Shown here one piece after another: positions 20,644 to 31,919 of a stretch of DNA of 60,000 bases. The notes beneath the pieces were generated by a model. It was not told the origin of the DNA. It worked only from the letters and a program-made list of their open reading frames with translations, and searched no databases. How positions within the stretch are numbered: position 1 is the stretch's first letter; every line of letters begins with the position of its first letter. Source of the stretch: Takakia lepidozioides (taxonomy: Eukaryota; Streptophyta; Takakiopsida; Takakiales; Takakiaceae); contig CM060732.1 of the NCBI GenBank assembly GCA_030704615.1, positions 1,242,001-1,302,000 of the forward strand, given 5' to 3'. The position numbers and the translations under genes are program-made.

Positions 20644-21643
20644 ACAAGGAGTACATCCCCAGATTTATCTCTCATGTAGACCAGAACAGGTTCTAGAAAC
20701 AGGATTGTGGATCTTTCATGGCACACTCACTCTCTAAAAATTCCATAGATTTTTAGCAGAGTCCCAAAAACAAAAACCAGGTCTAGATAGGTAGATATCC
20801 CCTTTCTGCAGCTATCCCCTCAAAAACTGGGTCAAACGGAGCTCATTTGACAAAGATATGACCAACCAGGCTCTTTAAACATAACACATGTTTTTTTTTA
20901 TTTATTTTTTATTTTAACAAGACAAAACAAATACAAGGAAAACTCTTTTTTTTTTTTTTTTTTTTTTCAATACTTGTCTTGGTTCCCTGTTCCCTGGTTC
21001 CCTAAGAATTCCTTAGATTCTTAACTCAATCTCTCCACAGTGGAATTACCAAGGTAAATGCCTGTTGGATTACAGAGGAGCAAATGCAATTGAGCATAGG
21101 AACTAGTGTGATAAGTTGAGTTGGGTGTTTCCTAGAACAATTCTAGGTTTTCATTGTCAGTTGCTAGCAGCACGGAAAGGGTGAATGCATGATTTGTGCA
21201 GAGGCATGGATAGCTGAAGGAGCAAGGATAGAGTGTGGGTCCAGATTCATCTAAGAGGGCCAGATTTCAAGCTCCATACTACGTGTGATTCCCTGTGGAT
21301 CAATAGCTACCAGAAACCTGCATGGGTAGATGGTCAACTGGCAGCAGTAGCACAATTGATATAATCAGGCACTGCTAATGAAAGCATCCTCTTCAGCACA
21401 TTTCACCCTGTTTTTCCTTCTTATTAGAATCGGCCCTAACTTTCCATGTTGAATTTTGCAAGTTAGCTAGTTGAGTGAATCTAGTTTGGAGTGACTTTGA
21501 CATGATACTGCCGATGTGACAACAGGAAAGTATCCAGAAACAAGTAACAGAGACGAGGACAAGCTGTGGAATGAACACTTTTCTGACCCCAGTCAATGGT
21601 GGGACAATCGAGGCAAGAAGGTGAATGCTTGTTGGATTATAGA
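20644..21643. other. Non-coding, with T-rich tracts
   Basis: No gene. A/T-rich with a T run at about 20,946-20,968 and a mixed T/A tract at 20,890-20,920. A short motif (AATGCYTGTTGGATTAYAGAG) occurs at 21,057 and again at 21,623, immediately before the 224-bp repeat. No LTR match to the 11.4-12.2 kb side was seen. Confidence 0.4.
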
Positions 21644-21867
21644 GAGAGCGGCAGTCGCGCAGCTCATCTCTCTCGAGTTGAGCCTGCGCGACCGAGCTCC
21701 TTCATGCGTTTAGATCTGAGTGTGCTTATGATGGGAGTGTAGGTTGTTGTGGGGTGGAGTCCCCATAGCGTGGGGTGCCCCTGGCTCGAGTTCTATTTTA
21801 AAGAGTGATAGCGATGGATTTCATATTTCTTGTGTTGAGAGTGTGTGTCCTTTTTAGCTTGTTTATC
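21644..21867 (+). repeat. 224-bp dispersed repeat, inverted relative to 11,504-11,726
   Basis: Runs from GAGAGCGGCAGTCGCGC to AGCTTGTTTATC. Besides matching the left arm in reverse, it overlaps a local fold-back: GCTCATCTCTCTCGAG at 21,660-21,675 pairs exactly with CTCGAGAGAGATGAGC at 21,869-21,884. That suggests a 225-bp element with 16-bp terminal inverted repeats. Confidence 0.9.
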
Positions 21868-22149
21868 ACTCGAGAGAGATGAGCGTTATCTAGTGTGCTG
21901 GTGCTAAGCTAGATACAATGTTTGTTTTAGCATTATTATAATATATATCTTGGGGGCGGGAGTCCATCTGGCCCTGCTGTTTCCATGGGTTGTGCGCGCA
22001 GATTTAGTTGTCGTCTCTGCTCGTGAGTTTGAAAACCAAGAGGTGTGGAGGTTGAAGACTTTGATAGTTGGCTTCCCTACTCTCTTTCACTAGGACGGAG
22101 GGAGACGAGACTCGTGTAAACTTTTGGATTCGGACCCAAAACAGTCGGG

Positions 22150-22305
22150 AGTGGCTGGATCACAAAGTGCAAACAATTTGGGGTGGTGTCATCCCTGGTT
22201 GTGGTGGCTTCCTCTGGTGGAGGTGCTGCTGCTGCACCTGCCGGAGAAAAGGAGGAAGCGAAGGAGGAGTCTGATGATGACATGGGTTTCAGTCTTTTCG
22301 ACTAA
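22150..22305 (+). pseudogene. C-terminal piece of a ribosomal stalk protein P1/P2
   Basis: The frame ending at TAA 22,303-22,305 reads [20 protein letters not shown] and then [11 protein letters not shown]. This is the Gly/Ala hinge, the acidic Lys/Glu stretch and the nearly invariant C-terminal peptide of eukaryotic 60S acidic ribosomal proteins P1/P2. That peptide contacts elongation factors on the ribosome. The globular N-terminal domain is not visible upstream. This is therefore either the last exon of a gene with distant exons or a fragment left by retroposition. The stop at TAA in the conserved place shows that TAA terminates in this genome. Confidence 0.85.
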
Positions 22306-23793
22306 GCTCGGGATGTAGTGTTGCAGCGCATCCGATGGTCTTTTGCAGTCGACAGTAGGTCGAGCCACAACCGAATGGAAATGAGGTTGCTGGTAAACCC
22401 AATTGGAGAAGGTGCAGTTGATGTTATCTCAACTGCAGGTGGCTGCTGAGCATTACTTAACAGCCGTTTTATACCTGCGCTGGTGCTGGTAGAGGCTAGG
22501 AAGAAGGAGTGAGCTGGAAGATTCCCGCCCTTCTTCAAGCATGCTAGGCTCAGGGTGGAAGGTTCAACCTACGGCGGGCTGCTGGGGAGCTAGGAGGTCT
22601 GCCACCTATCAGCCTCTGCTCTAGCCTCTCCTCTCCTCTGCTCTGCCTATTCTTTGTGAGTTGGATTGTTCCACCGAAGGTAAAGCGCTGGCTGGGATTT
22701 GGTGACCAGCGATATTCCGCCAGCATGAGTGGGACTGGCTTCCTTTCCATGAAATATTAGGTCTCTCCCGGCTTGGGTTAGTTCCGATTTGCAGGGCAGC
22801 AAGTCTGCATTGTTTGCTGTCTCTCGCAATGGCCATTTGCTGCAGGGTTGGAAATTCAAGGTCAGGCCCTCAGGTTCCCTTTTCGGGCCAATCTTTGCTG
22901 ACATTCCGGAAAATCCATACTATGCTATCAGGGTTTTCTGCTTAGCAACAGGCCAGGTGAACCCTTCTCTCGTGAACGGCCTACACACCAACCCCTTCCT
23001 GCATTGGTTCCTTCAGGCACCAGTTACCTTCGCCAATTTGATTCCGGGGAGTGGGTGTGGAAAGACAAGAAACACAGCCCGTTTTTCAAGTACACTGTCA
23101 AATTGGACTATAGCCAGCCACTATGAAGGAGTAGTTGTGGGCTGGTTGATGTGAGGTTGTCTAGCTGCACATTGCGAGGAAGCAAGCTTTCTTATCTTAG
23201 CAAATGGATGGACAGGGTCAGGCTAGATTTTCTAGCAAGTGCGTAAGCTGCTGTACAGCAAGGAAAAGCTGATCAGCAGTAGAAGCATGAGATGCGGCGT
23301 GTGTGACTTGAGATAGATGTACACAGGGAAGGACCAGCCGCGTAGCCTGCTTTGCGATCAGGTCTTGCATCAGGTCTAGGCGACAGTGGCGGCATTAATG
23401 TTTGTGAGACGGGGTGATCTCATATATTAACATTGCAGCCTAGCGAAGGAAGACCAGGTGAGGCTCTACATACATGACCAGCGGTGCTTTGATCCGGAGT
23501 TGCAGTTAGAAATTGTGAGACAAAAAGGAAAAAAACATTGTAGTACATTTGGCATTTCGGCCACCAGCAGGTGCAGGTCCAATTATATCACTTGGTCCTT
23601 GAAGTGGTACACCAGGCCGAGCTTCTCCCTTTTGATTTTGCGTTCAGTTGGAAGCCCGCCATCAGTTCTCAAGATGGGGCAGCTTCATCCCATCGCCTTG
23701 GTTCTGTGCATGTCCCTGGTCATGGGGATGTAATAACCACCCTAAGCCAGTTTAGAGTGGTGTTTGAGGTCCTGGAGAGCTTGAGCGTTTACA
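22306..23793 (+). other. Region with weak open frames, no recognised gene
   Basis: The longest sensible frame is plus 22,789-23,154 (121 codons, with NPYYAIRVFCLATGQVNPSL and GLHTNPFLHWFLQAPV). It looks protein-like but matches no family I know and lacks neighbours that fix its structure. The frame that runs into the N gap after 23,571 is not evidence of coding. Confidence 0.3.
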
Positions 23794-24293
23794 NNNNNNN
23801 NNNNNNNNNNNNNNNNNNNNNNNNNNNNNNNNNNNNNNNNNNNNNNNNNNNNNNNNNNNNNNNNNNNNNNNNNNNNNNNNNNNNNNNNNNNNNNNNNNNN
23901 NNNNNNNNNNNNNNNNNNNNNNNNNNNNNNNNNNNNNNNNNNNNNNNNNNNNNNNNNNNNNNNNNNNNNNNNNNNNNNNNNNNNNNNNNNNNNNNNNNNN
24001 NNNNNNNNNNNNNNNNNNNNNNNNNNNNNNNNNNNNNNNNNNNNNNNNNNNNNNNNNNNNNNNNNNNNNNNNNNNNNNNNNNNNNNNNNNNNNNNNNNNN
24101 NNNNNNNNNNNNNNNNNNNNNNNNNNNNNNNNNNNNNNNNNNNNNNNNNNNNNNNNNNNNNNNNNNNNNNNNNNNNNNNNNNNNNNNNNNNNNNNNNNNN
24201 NNNNNNNNNNNNNNNNNNNNNNNNNNNNNNNNNNNNNNNNNNNNNNNNNNNNNNNNNNNNNNNNNNNNNNNNNNNNNNNNNNNNNNNNNNNNN
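23794..24293. other. Assembly gap (500 N)
   Basis: Exactly 500 N, a conventional placeholder length. The two sides may not be adjacent in the genome. Any open frame crossing it is meaningless. Confidence 1.
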
Positions 24294-25160
24294 AGTGAAG
24301 AAGACACTGAGTGCACTAGTATTGGCATTTATGATGATCCTGTCACCCCAGGTGAGTGCAACGTGGTGGTGGAGAGGCTTGGGGATTATCTCTACGACCA
24401 GGGCATCTAGACTGACCCACTAAGCTCTCCCATTGTTGCTCAATCCTTCTCCCAGATATCCTGATTTTGTGAAGTTTATAGGTCTCCGCCAATATTATGA
24501 AGCTCCTAGTCTCAGGTGTGGAGATTGGGTAAGAGAATTGTCAGTCCCTTATCACATGGAACTGGTTTATTGGGGCAGGGGGTAATAGTGATAACGCCAT
24601 GGTTTTGGCTTGTGCGATTGCGAAGGCCAGGTTTTACCTGCATGGTCAGTGTGAGAGTCCTGCTATTGGGGATTTCTCTGGTGTGTAGAAGATGAACTGG
24701 AAGTTACATACTGTCCCATATATTGCCCTCACTCCTTTTTCTCATGTTGCGCCATACAGTGCTACTATGAACAAATCCTCGGGAATTACCTGAGGTGGTT
24801 TTTGTGTATGATGGGGGATTACCAACCCATTGCTTCCTTTTTGTATATCGGCAGAATATTGGTTGAGGGTTGTGATAGCCACTAAGAATAGACATTTCCA
24901 TGTTGTCTGCAGTATGGTTATTGTAAACTGCCAAGGTTTTGAGCTTTGTATGCTTCCGTTCCCCATTGACAGTATGACTTACAAATTAATGGATCCATTA
25001 AATGCTACTTCGAACTACTTGGGTTGAAGTACATTTCAAGTTTTAACAATGGATCCAAACTAGTGGTGTAAATTTCTTTAAGAACTCGTGGATAACTTCT
25101 CATACTTGCAAGTGTCAATGTTGTTTCACTATGAGGCGTCCTACTTTCATGCGGATAGCC
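24294..25160. other. No recognised gene after the gap
   Basis: A short open end at 24,294-24,410 (acidic, ends [14 protein letters not shown]) could be the 3' end of an exon lost in the gap. The rest to 25,160 shows no recognisable coding. Confidence 0.3.
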
Positions 25161-25163
25161 TTA

Positions 25164-25458
25164 GAGCGTCTCCACCGCGGGTCCCTAAATGCCCCGGCCC
25201 TGGTATCCGCACCCCGGGGGCCGTACTTTTGTGCAGGATATAGGCCCGGCCAGAACCTGCTGGAGAGACCAAACAAGACGACTGCCTGCATTTAAGGCGT
25301 GATGGTAAGGCGGCGTCTGTCCAGGTGGTCCCTCCGGAGCAAGGCACGTCAGCCAAAAAGATATGTGCAGGGTAGTTTGATGGGGTTGCTGCTGGGGGAG
25401 GGGGCGTGTTGGAGGCCGTAGGAGGTTGCAGTGTTGTGTACGCCCGGTGGAGATGCTC
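25164..25458. mobile_element. 295-bp MITE with TTA target duplication (PIF/Harbinger type)
   Basis: Begins GAGCGTCTCCACCG and ends CGGTGGAGATGCTC. The reverse complement of the end is GAGCATCTCCACCG, so the 14-bp termini differ at one base. TTA lies directly on each side (25,161-25,163 and 25,459-25,461). A 3-bp TTA/TAA duplication and GAGCATCTCCA-type termini fit PIF/Harbinger-type non-autonomous elements seen widely in plants. No coding inside. Confidence 0.85.
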
Positions 25459-25744
25459 TTACATCTGTCTTTAAATAGGCTGGAAGAGTCAAATCACAGA
25501 TGGATCTTGTAACTCAACTTTAAGACAACAATATTCTTTACAAAGGCACTGACTCCAACTAAGAAATTACCACTGCATACGAATGAAATCATTTGTAGGG
25601 ACATCATGCCCTGTTCGTCTTCAGCGGGAGCTCTCAAGATCCATCACATCGCATTCATAGTGGGACATGGATATGCACACCATCATGCTCTATCTTTACT
25701 CTTTTGGGGCCCAATCATTGTCACTTGATATGCTTCAAAGTTAA

Positions 25745-26988
25745 CCCTTAAGTGCCAAAACTCATTTTCACCCTCTCGCGGAAAAACATGACCCTGGCCC
25801 ACAAAAACTTTTTTATCTGGAGAATCTCTGTGTCCCTGTAAAACTGACCGTTGGAATTACTTCCCACCTACCCCACCTCCTACCACAAAAAGTTTCATCA
25901 AATCCAACCGCCAGATCTGAAGATTATAAGTGTAGAGTGGGGACAAAAAAAAATCTCCACTCAGAAGTAGGTGCCAAAAAAAGCAGTTTTTTTGCTCATA
26001 TTTGGGCAGTTTTAATATTTTCTTTTTTAGAGTCTCAAGAATGTTGTTCCACACCTGATAACACACATTCTCAAAAATTTTCAGTTTTTCCTGAAATGTT
26101 CTCAAGTGGGCTCCTTTGTAGTGACAATTTGGGGGGTCAAAATATGCCACTTTCTTTGGGCAGGCCAAAATTTCTCTTCCTAAGATTATCCAAAAAAATT
26201 CAGCCTGTCAATCCCTCTGAGGATTATGTCAAAATATGCCCTAATCCCTCCGGTTGAAATGTCATGGGCATTCATATGAAGTCCCCGAAAAACTTTGGGA
26301 CCAATCAGCCAATGCCACCGCATCTTTGGGTTCCCCGCCCAAGACTTCAAATGGCACACCTATGTTATAGCCTGCAGGCCTAGGATATTTGGAGCCCTAG
26401 CCCAGAAGGGCACGGGGTTGGGAGCTCCTCTGGCTATCCGGCCCTGCTTTCATGGGGGCCCAACTCCACCCTCAACCCTATCAAGATGTGGCCCACCCCT
26501 CACGGGAGTTCTTCTCGAGCCGCGAGCTCTGCCGCCATCGCGGCTGCACTCCCTCCAGCGCGCCCTGCTGTTGGCCGGAGCTGCCATCTCCATCGATCTC
26601 AGGTTAGGGCGCAGGCCTAGGAATACCCAGACCTGCGCCGGATATCATACCCCCGCCGGGCAATCTTTGGGTTTGGGGAAGAGTGCCGCCATTCCTTTAT
26701 GGGGTATCATTCATTCACCCTAACCTGACCGCAGTTGCCATGTCAGCAACTTGGGCAGGTTAGGGTGCCAAAATGGCCTCAAAAAGCTGAGTTGGCCCCC
26801 TTCTAATTGGCCCAGACCCCTACCCCTTCAGGCATTGACCAATTGGCCAATGCCATATGAAGGGGGACCCGATATCTGTCGATTGAGCCCAAAAAAGGGC
26901 CAATCAGCCTTAACCACAGGAAGTTATGGTGGTTAAGCTAACCCAACCGACCCAAAATGGGTCGATATACCACTTCACCACTTAAGGG
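25745..26988. mobile_element. 1.24-kb non-autonomous element with TTAA duplication (piggyBac type)
   Basis: Flanked by TTAA on both sides (25,741-25,744 and 26,989-26,992). Its ends are perfect inverted repeats: CCCTTAAGTG at the left, CACTTAAGGG at the right. A TTAA target and termini starting CCC are the signature of the piggyBac superfamily. No transposase frame is inside; the open frames at 25,857-26,168 and 26,295-26,723 have no recognisable content. The 10-bp terminus is short, and TTAA with CCCTTAA is partly self-complementary, so chance is possible but unlikely. Confidence 0.7.
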
Positions 26989-26999
26989 TTAAGACGGCT

Positions 27000-29900
27000 T
27001 GAGAAAGAAATTGACAAAGGAAGAAATTAGATACCCCTTGCAGATGGTGCAAATTCTCATTCCCTACATCCAACCACCTACTGTTGTCAAGAAAAGAAAG
27101 AGAAGATCCACCCACTCGTATCAAAAGGAAATAGCTTTCATATATAGAGACATGAACAGATTGGTGCAAAGGTTTCCACTGGAATGAGCCCAATAGTCTT
27201 ATGGCACAAACCTGTCTACCCTTGGAATGCTCTATCCTGGCTTGCCAAGCGGTTACTTCTAGAAACGTTTCCTTCTTCTCCATGCCCTACAGAACGACAG
27301 AAATTAAGAATTAAGAAGCAGCCAATGGATTTTTAGAGTGGAGAGTCTATTCAAGAACATGATCAACAAGGATTCACACCTTAGATAAGCGAAAACCCAT
27401 TTGCACAAGACTTAGGGTAGAATGCAAACATACCTCTGAGGTAGCTGGCTCCAAGTGTTCCAGAGATTATCTTCCTTCCCCTCATTGTCAATTCCCCCGC
27501 CACCAACTCTACGGTCTTCGTCCAGGTCTTCTATGCACATATCCAGAATTATTGTCAGATGCCAAAGGCATGTTTTCAACTCAGATATTAGCTCGCAAAG
27601 CCACAAGACGCATCAGTAAAGACAACCAGAAAGTTGCCAAGGTTTGTCACGCACGTATGTTAACATTGAGACGTTCCTGTTCCAATTTATACACTCAAGA
27701 GCAAGAGAGAGAAAGAGAGAACTCCAGAAGCCAACGCAAATAAGTGTTACCTCCCCTTGCAGGCACTGCCCCCTGTCAGGGGTGGGTTTATGTACTCAAT
27801 CATAAATATCTTTACTTCATTATCCATCTGATGTAGGATAATATGTGAGGTATTGAAATGAACTTGATACCCCAACGCAGGTGTTAGGACCTGACTCCCT
27901 CAGTTTTGTCTACTTTTGTCATACACAGTTCCTTGTTAGCAAGACTCACTTGTTGCAAGAACCTACGGTTTGAGGGCAATGGTGGCTCTTGCTTCATGGG
28001 TTCTCACAACCACCAAGGCACAGATGATAAGTTCAAAAAACGACAGTGAGGACTTCAGATACCTAGCACACCATTGCTATGACTTATATCTGCCCATCTA
28101 TCTGTTTCTAACAATATCCAGTAAGCCACTAAGAACAGAGGGAGGGCCCATCAGAAGACTCCGTAGAGGGTGAAGAAGTGTCATCAAAGTGATTTCACTT
28201 GTCAGCATTGCAGAATTTTGCTTCTTCCTCAGGCCAACCCTCTAGAACCAATGAACCTCAGTTCAATGTGAGTCATGCTGCCCAGTTATAAAACATCCCA
28301 CTGGGAGTGACTAAGTACACAATGCCATCCGCAAGGTAGCCATGTGTACGGCCAAGACGTCCACACTACTACTTTGCCTCTGCTGAAAGCAACCTACCCC
28401 AAGGCTGTCAATCGATCATTTAATCACGAATCCTTCACAATGGACCATGTTCATCGCGCTTCAAGAGATCTGTCCAGGGGTTCATGACGAATCTGTCATA
28501 CTGAATCAGCTCCAACTAGACTTGGCTATTGCACAATCTAGCTGGCCCAGAACAGAAGGGTCTTCCTTGGACTGACAAATAGCAGTGCCTCTTCAATGCC
28601 TGCCGGCAACCAAAACTAGTAAAGAGAAAAATGGCGTAGGGATTGAAATCACATCTTCTCACGTTCTCTGCCTTCCTCTTCTAAATATGCAGTCACTGCA
28701 TCTGCACATAGAATGCAGATTGCACAATCAGCAACCCTCCAGCCCTTCCGGCAGTTTCCAAACTATCCTTGACAAACACGGATCACAATCGATCCGGACA
28801 GACCATATTGTTGCAAGTTGTCGAGCATAGGACAGACACACATACACAGTCCATCAGAGCCCCGTGAATAAGAGAGAACATGCCTGACAAGCTGTTGGAC
28901 CAACTGCATTGACTGGCATAAACTGCGGCTCCTGGCTGCAAGGATAAGCACATTTTCACATTCCCCGTATTTCAAGTTTTCACATGTTATTCGTGAGTAC
29001 CTTATCGAGGCGTGTGCTACACCTTGCCAACCTCCTTGTCGCAAACAACGCTGCCACCGCTGTCCTATCGTCTTCTCTCCTCCCTTGCTTTGCCTTCCGT
29101 TTTTTTTTCTCCTTCGAGCCTTTCGTTTACCGCGTTCCTGTATGTTTCCTTCCTCTTTTCGCTGTGCGTTGTTTTAATCTTAATTTGATTCTAAGTTAGG
29201 TTACGCACGAGCGGAGTGAATTTTGTAGCGGCAGGGCTGTAGGTGGCAAGGGTTCTTCATCCTGACAATTCTAAGCTTCGTCGATTAGGGTTGCTTCTCC
29301 CTCTTTCATTCTCTGATCACAGATTCTTTCTCCCTACCTGATCTGGGATCGGGGTAGCCTGTCGCCTTTCCTCTCTTCTTGAAAGCAGTGAAGGTTGATA
29401 GATCAGCTTATTGGTATCCTTTGCTGGCAGCTTGGAAGAATTGTTGCTTCATCAGCCATTGGCTTCTAGAGTTCAACAACAGGCCGAGAATCACTTTCCT
29501 AGGCTTGCTTGACGGGGGAATAAGCCAGCCTTTGGGTTTCCAGCTTTTCTGAATTACAGATGTGAGGCAACACAGGCGAACGCCACTTACATTCTGCTAT
29601 GGTGGCATTTGATAGATTGTGATGGTCTTTGCATAGACCTAGGTTAGTTGCAAAGTCACATGCATGCCGTTTGCACATGTTTGAGGTCAGATATTATGCA
29701 GCTTGTGCAAGAGTTTTGCACTAGTTTTGCAGCAAGGCAATGTCTTATTTTGCTGCGAAGACTTCTGACGATCATTCTTCCATGGAGCTTCAGAGTATCC
29801 GACTCCTCAGTGCCCCAAAGTCCAGGGCTATACCAGCAAAGAGCTCCTTCGGCTTGTGTCCGCTGAAGGAGCTATTTGCTGCACTGGTTTAGGGACTACG

Positions 29901-30700
29901 GGGCGCTGGGTCAAGAAATCTAATTCTTCGACAGACACGACGTTGAAGGCAACTTTTGGACTTGTTCTTTGTTTCTAGAATGAAGCCTGCAATTTGGGGT
30001 GTGAGGGTTCAGTATGAGCTTTTAACAGATATGTTGAATTTGTTGTTGCAGTTGGGTCAAGAGCCAACCTTTCATGCTGCACCTGACATGGTTGCTGCAA
30101 GCATTGCACGATTGTGTAAAAGACCTGGTTGCTGAGTACAACATGCCACCAAAACTGAGGATGAACGACCGGTGAAGTTTTTGCATTTTGATTGGGCAGG
30201 AGCTGTAGGCTAGCAGCGATCCCTTCCCATAATGAATCATGTGATCCGACAGCCAAAAGGTGTGCAACCTTTTGCAATCATGCTAAAGAGCATGATGAAG
30301 AGCTATTGCATGCTGAAGTCTATGATGTATTAATGGGTACTTAAATCCCCATTGCCTGTCAATTACACGCAGATCACTCAGATGCAATCAACATACACTC
30401 CACGCATCAGTTTTCAAGTGCCCATGAAATCATCCTCGCATGAGCCGCACAACTAGAACAAAAGCAGTTGCACCAGTAATTGCAGTCTTACGTAAAGCAA
30501 TGCAAAATGATGTGGGTGGCCACAATGTGACACAGAACATAAATATACATGAAAGAGGAGCGGGCGGCCAACTTAATCTCACATTGTCCTCCAGGCCTGG
30601 CAAGGTGGTATCCTCAAGCCGCCACCCCTGACAATCACTGATTACTCCCCTGCTGCAATCTCATTCTGCATTTCAGGATAGATGGAATGCTCCCTTCCTA
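27000..30700. other. 3.7 kb without a recognised gene
   Basis: Both strands were read; only short frames occur, none with recognisable domains. A pyrimidine-rich tract at about 29,060-29,160 (with T9 near 29,099) could be a 5' leader or splice-acceptor tract but no gene follows. A GAGA-rich patch lies at 27,700-27,725. Confidence 0.4.
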
Positions 30701-30877
30701 ATCGATTACATTGTTAGGTGTAGGGGGTGTCAGACTGGATGATGCTCAACAATCTCCAGTGCTCCCTCCTCGGAACACTCACTCACATATCCTCCCAATT
30801 TGGTGGTTTTGGTCTTGTTTCAGTATCCCTCACATTGTATGTGTGCTCTTGCAAGTCTTGCTTGTCTATATGGCATC

Positions 30878-31136
30878 TTGTGGGGGAATCAGTAAGAGAG
30901 GAAGGCGGGGAGGTCAGTCCTCAGGAGGAAGTGGGAAAGGTAGGGGATGGAGCTTGAAAAAAACCCCAAACACAGAGATCTCAGGTGGATCTATCTTGGG
31001 GAAGGGTCCTGCAAGCACCGCTCCGCCCCCTTCGACCCCTGTCCCTCCCGAGATCCTCTGGGACGACTCGGTCTTGCATAATGACTCTAATCAGCCTATT
31101 CTTGTTCTTAACAAAGACAAGATGGCCACCTGGTAA
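30878..31136 (+). CDS. Possible Gly/Arg-rich gene fragment
   Basis: Within an open frame (30,711-31,136), the part from MASCGGISKRGRRGGQSSG to LVLNKDKMATW looks coding: a basic Gly/Ser-rich start, then a Pro-rich stretch (ASTAPPPSTPVPPEILWDD). The style resembles the N-terminus of LINE ORF1 proteins, and a LINE ORF1-like segment follows at 31.4 kb on the same strand. The two may be parts of one element broken by the G tract between them. No family assigned. Confidence 0.4.
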
Positions 31137-31191
31137 ATTTGAGTTAGGGAAATTTCGTCTAGAGTCTGGGTGAGAAGGTGGGTAGTCGAAC

Positions 31192-31224
31192 ATGGGGGGG
31201 GGCGGGGGGGGGGGGGGGGGGGGT
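31192..31224 (+). repeat. Poly-G tract
   Basis: About 30 G with a single C, followed by TGGAG. It could form a G-quadruplex; such tracts are also prone to assembly and polymerase slippage errors. Confidence 0.9.
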
Positions 31225-31399
31225 GGAGAAAGTGATTTGTCACAGCATTTCTGTCTTACGATGGGGAGAAGGGGGAGAGGTTTTTATGCCATACTCTTCT
31301 GCTCCCGCATATGCGGCAAAGGCCTTGAGATTCATTGCCCACATTAAATCAACAAGCAAAGCATTCCTACTTTCCCTGGGCCCAAGACTGGGGGCATAA

Positions 31400-31847
31400 A
31401 GAGGGCATCTCATGGAAGCCGCACGTAATAGCAATTCCTTTCCTACCAGCTACATACTTGACTTCACATCCTGAGATTGGATCCAGCTTTGGCACTTACA
31501 TAGGATCAATCAATGTTTATGATCCAGTTGAAGAAACCATGCATAGTGTGGACAGTGTATCCATCAACTTTGACTACAGCAAAGACAACGGTGTGCCAAA
31601 AATCGTGATCCTTATGCTTGATACTGCTCACATTGGATCGTCCATCAAACTACCTACACTGGACAATTTATACATTGTGGTTGCCATTAAGGAGGAGAAC
31701 CTATCTATCATTTGCTATGCCTGCAATGGGGAGGGGCACATGAAGGCCAATTGTCCCCTCCTTAAGAAACATACACGAGAAGAAATCTCGGCTGGTGACT
31801 CGGACTCCTCTACTACTGCATTTAGTGGGGGTCAGCGACGCCCATAG
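31400..31847 (+). pseudogene. LINE ORF1-like fragment with CCHC zinc knuckle
   Basis: The frame contains IAIPFLPATYLTSHPEIGSS, then YIGSINVYDPV, a stretch of beta-like sequence, and ICYACNGEGHMKANCPLL, a C-x2-C-x4-H-x4-C knuckle. The order of a PxLPxxY/W segment, an IGxxIG...D segment and a terminal knuckle is that of plant L1-clade ORF1 proteins. These bind the element RNA. No ORF2 (endonuclease/RT) follows; a kinase-like sequence begins within about 100 bp, so this is a truncated or chimeric copy. Confidence 0.6.
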
Positions 31848-31919
31848 CCACCCCTGCGCCGGATGCGCCGACCCCACGACGACTGCAGCGCCGCGCACGG
31901 GCTCCGCCCTGGGCATTGT

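Noticed and set aside
11504-21867. 224-bp repeats as the LTRs of the Ty3 element
   Set aside because: They are in opposite orientation; LTRs are direct repeats.
23571-24410. Plus-strand frame across the N run
   Set aside because: Most of it is N; the frame across an assembly gap carries no information.
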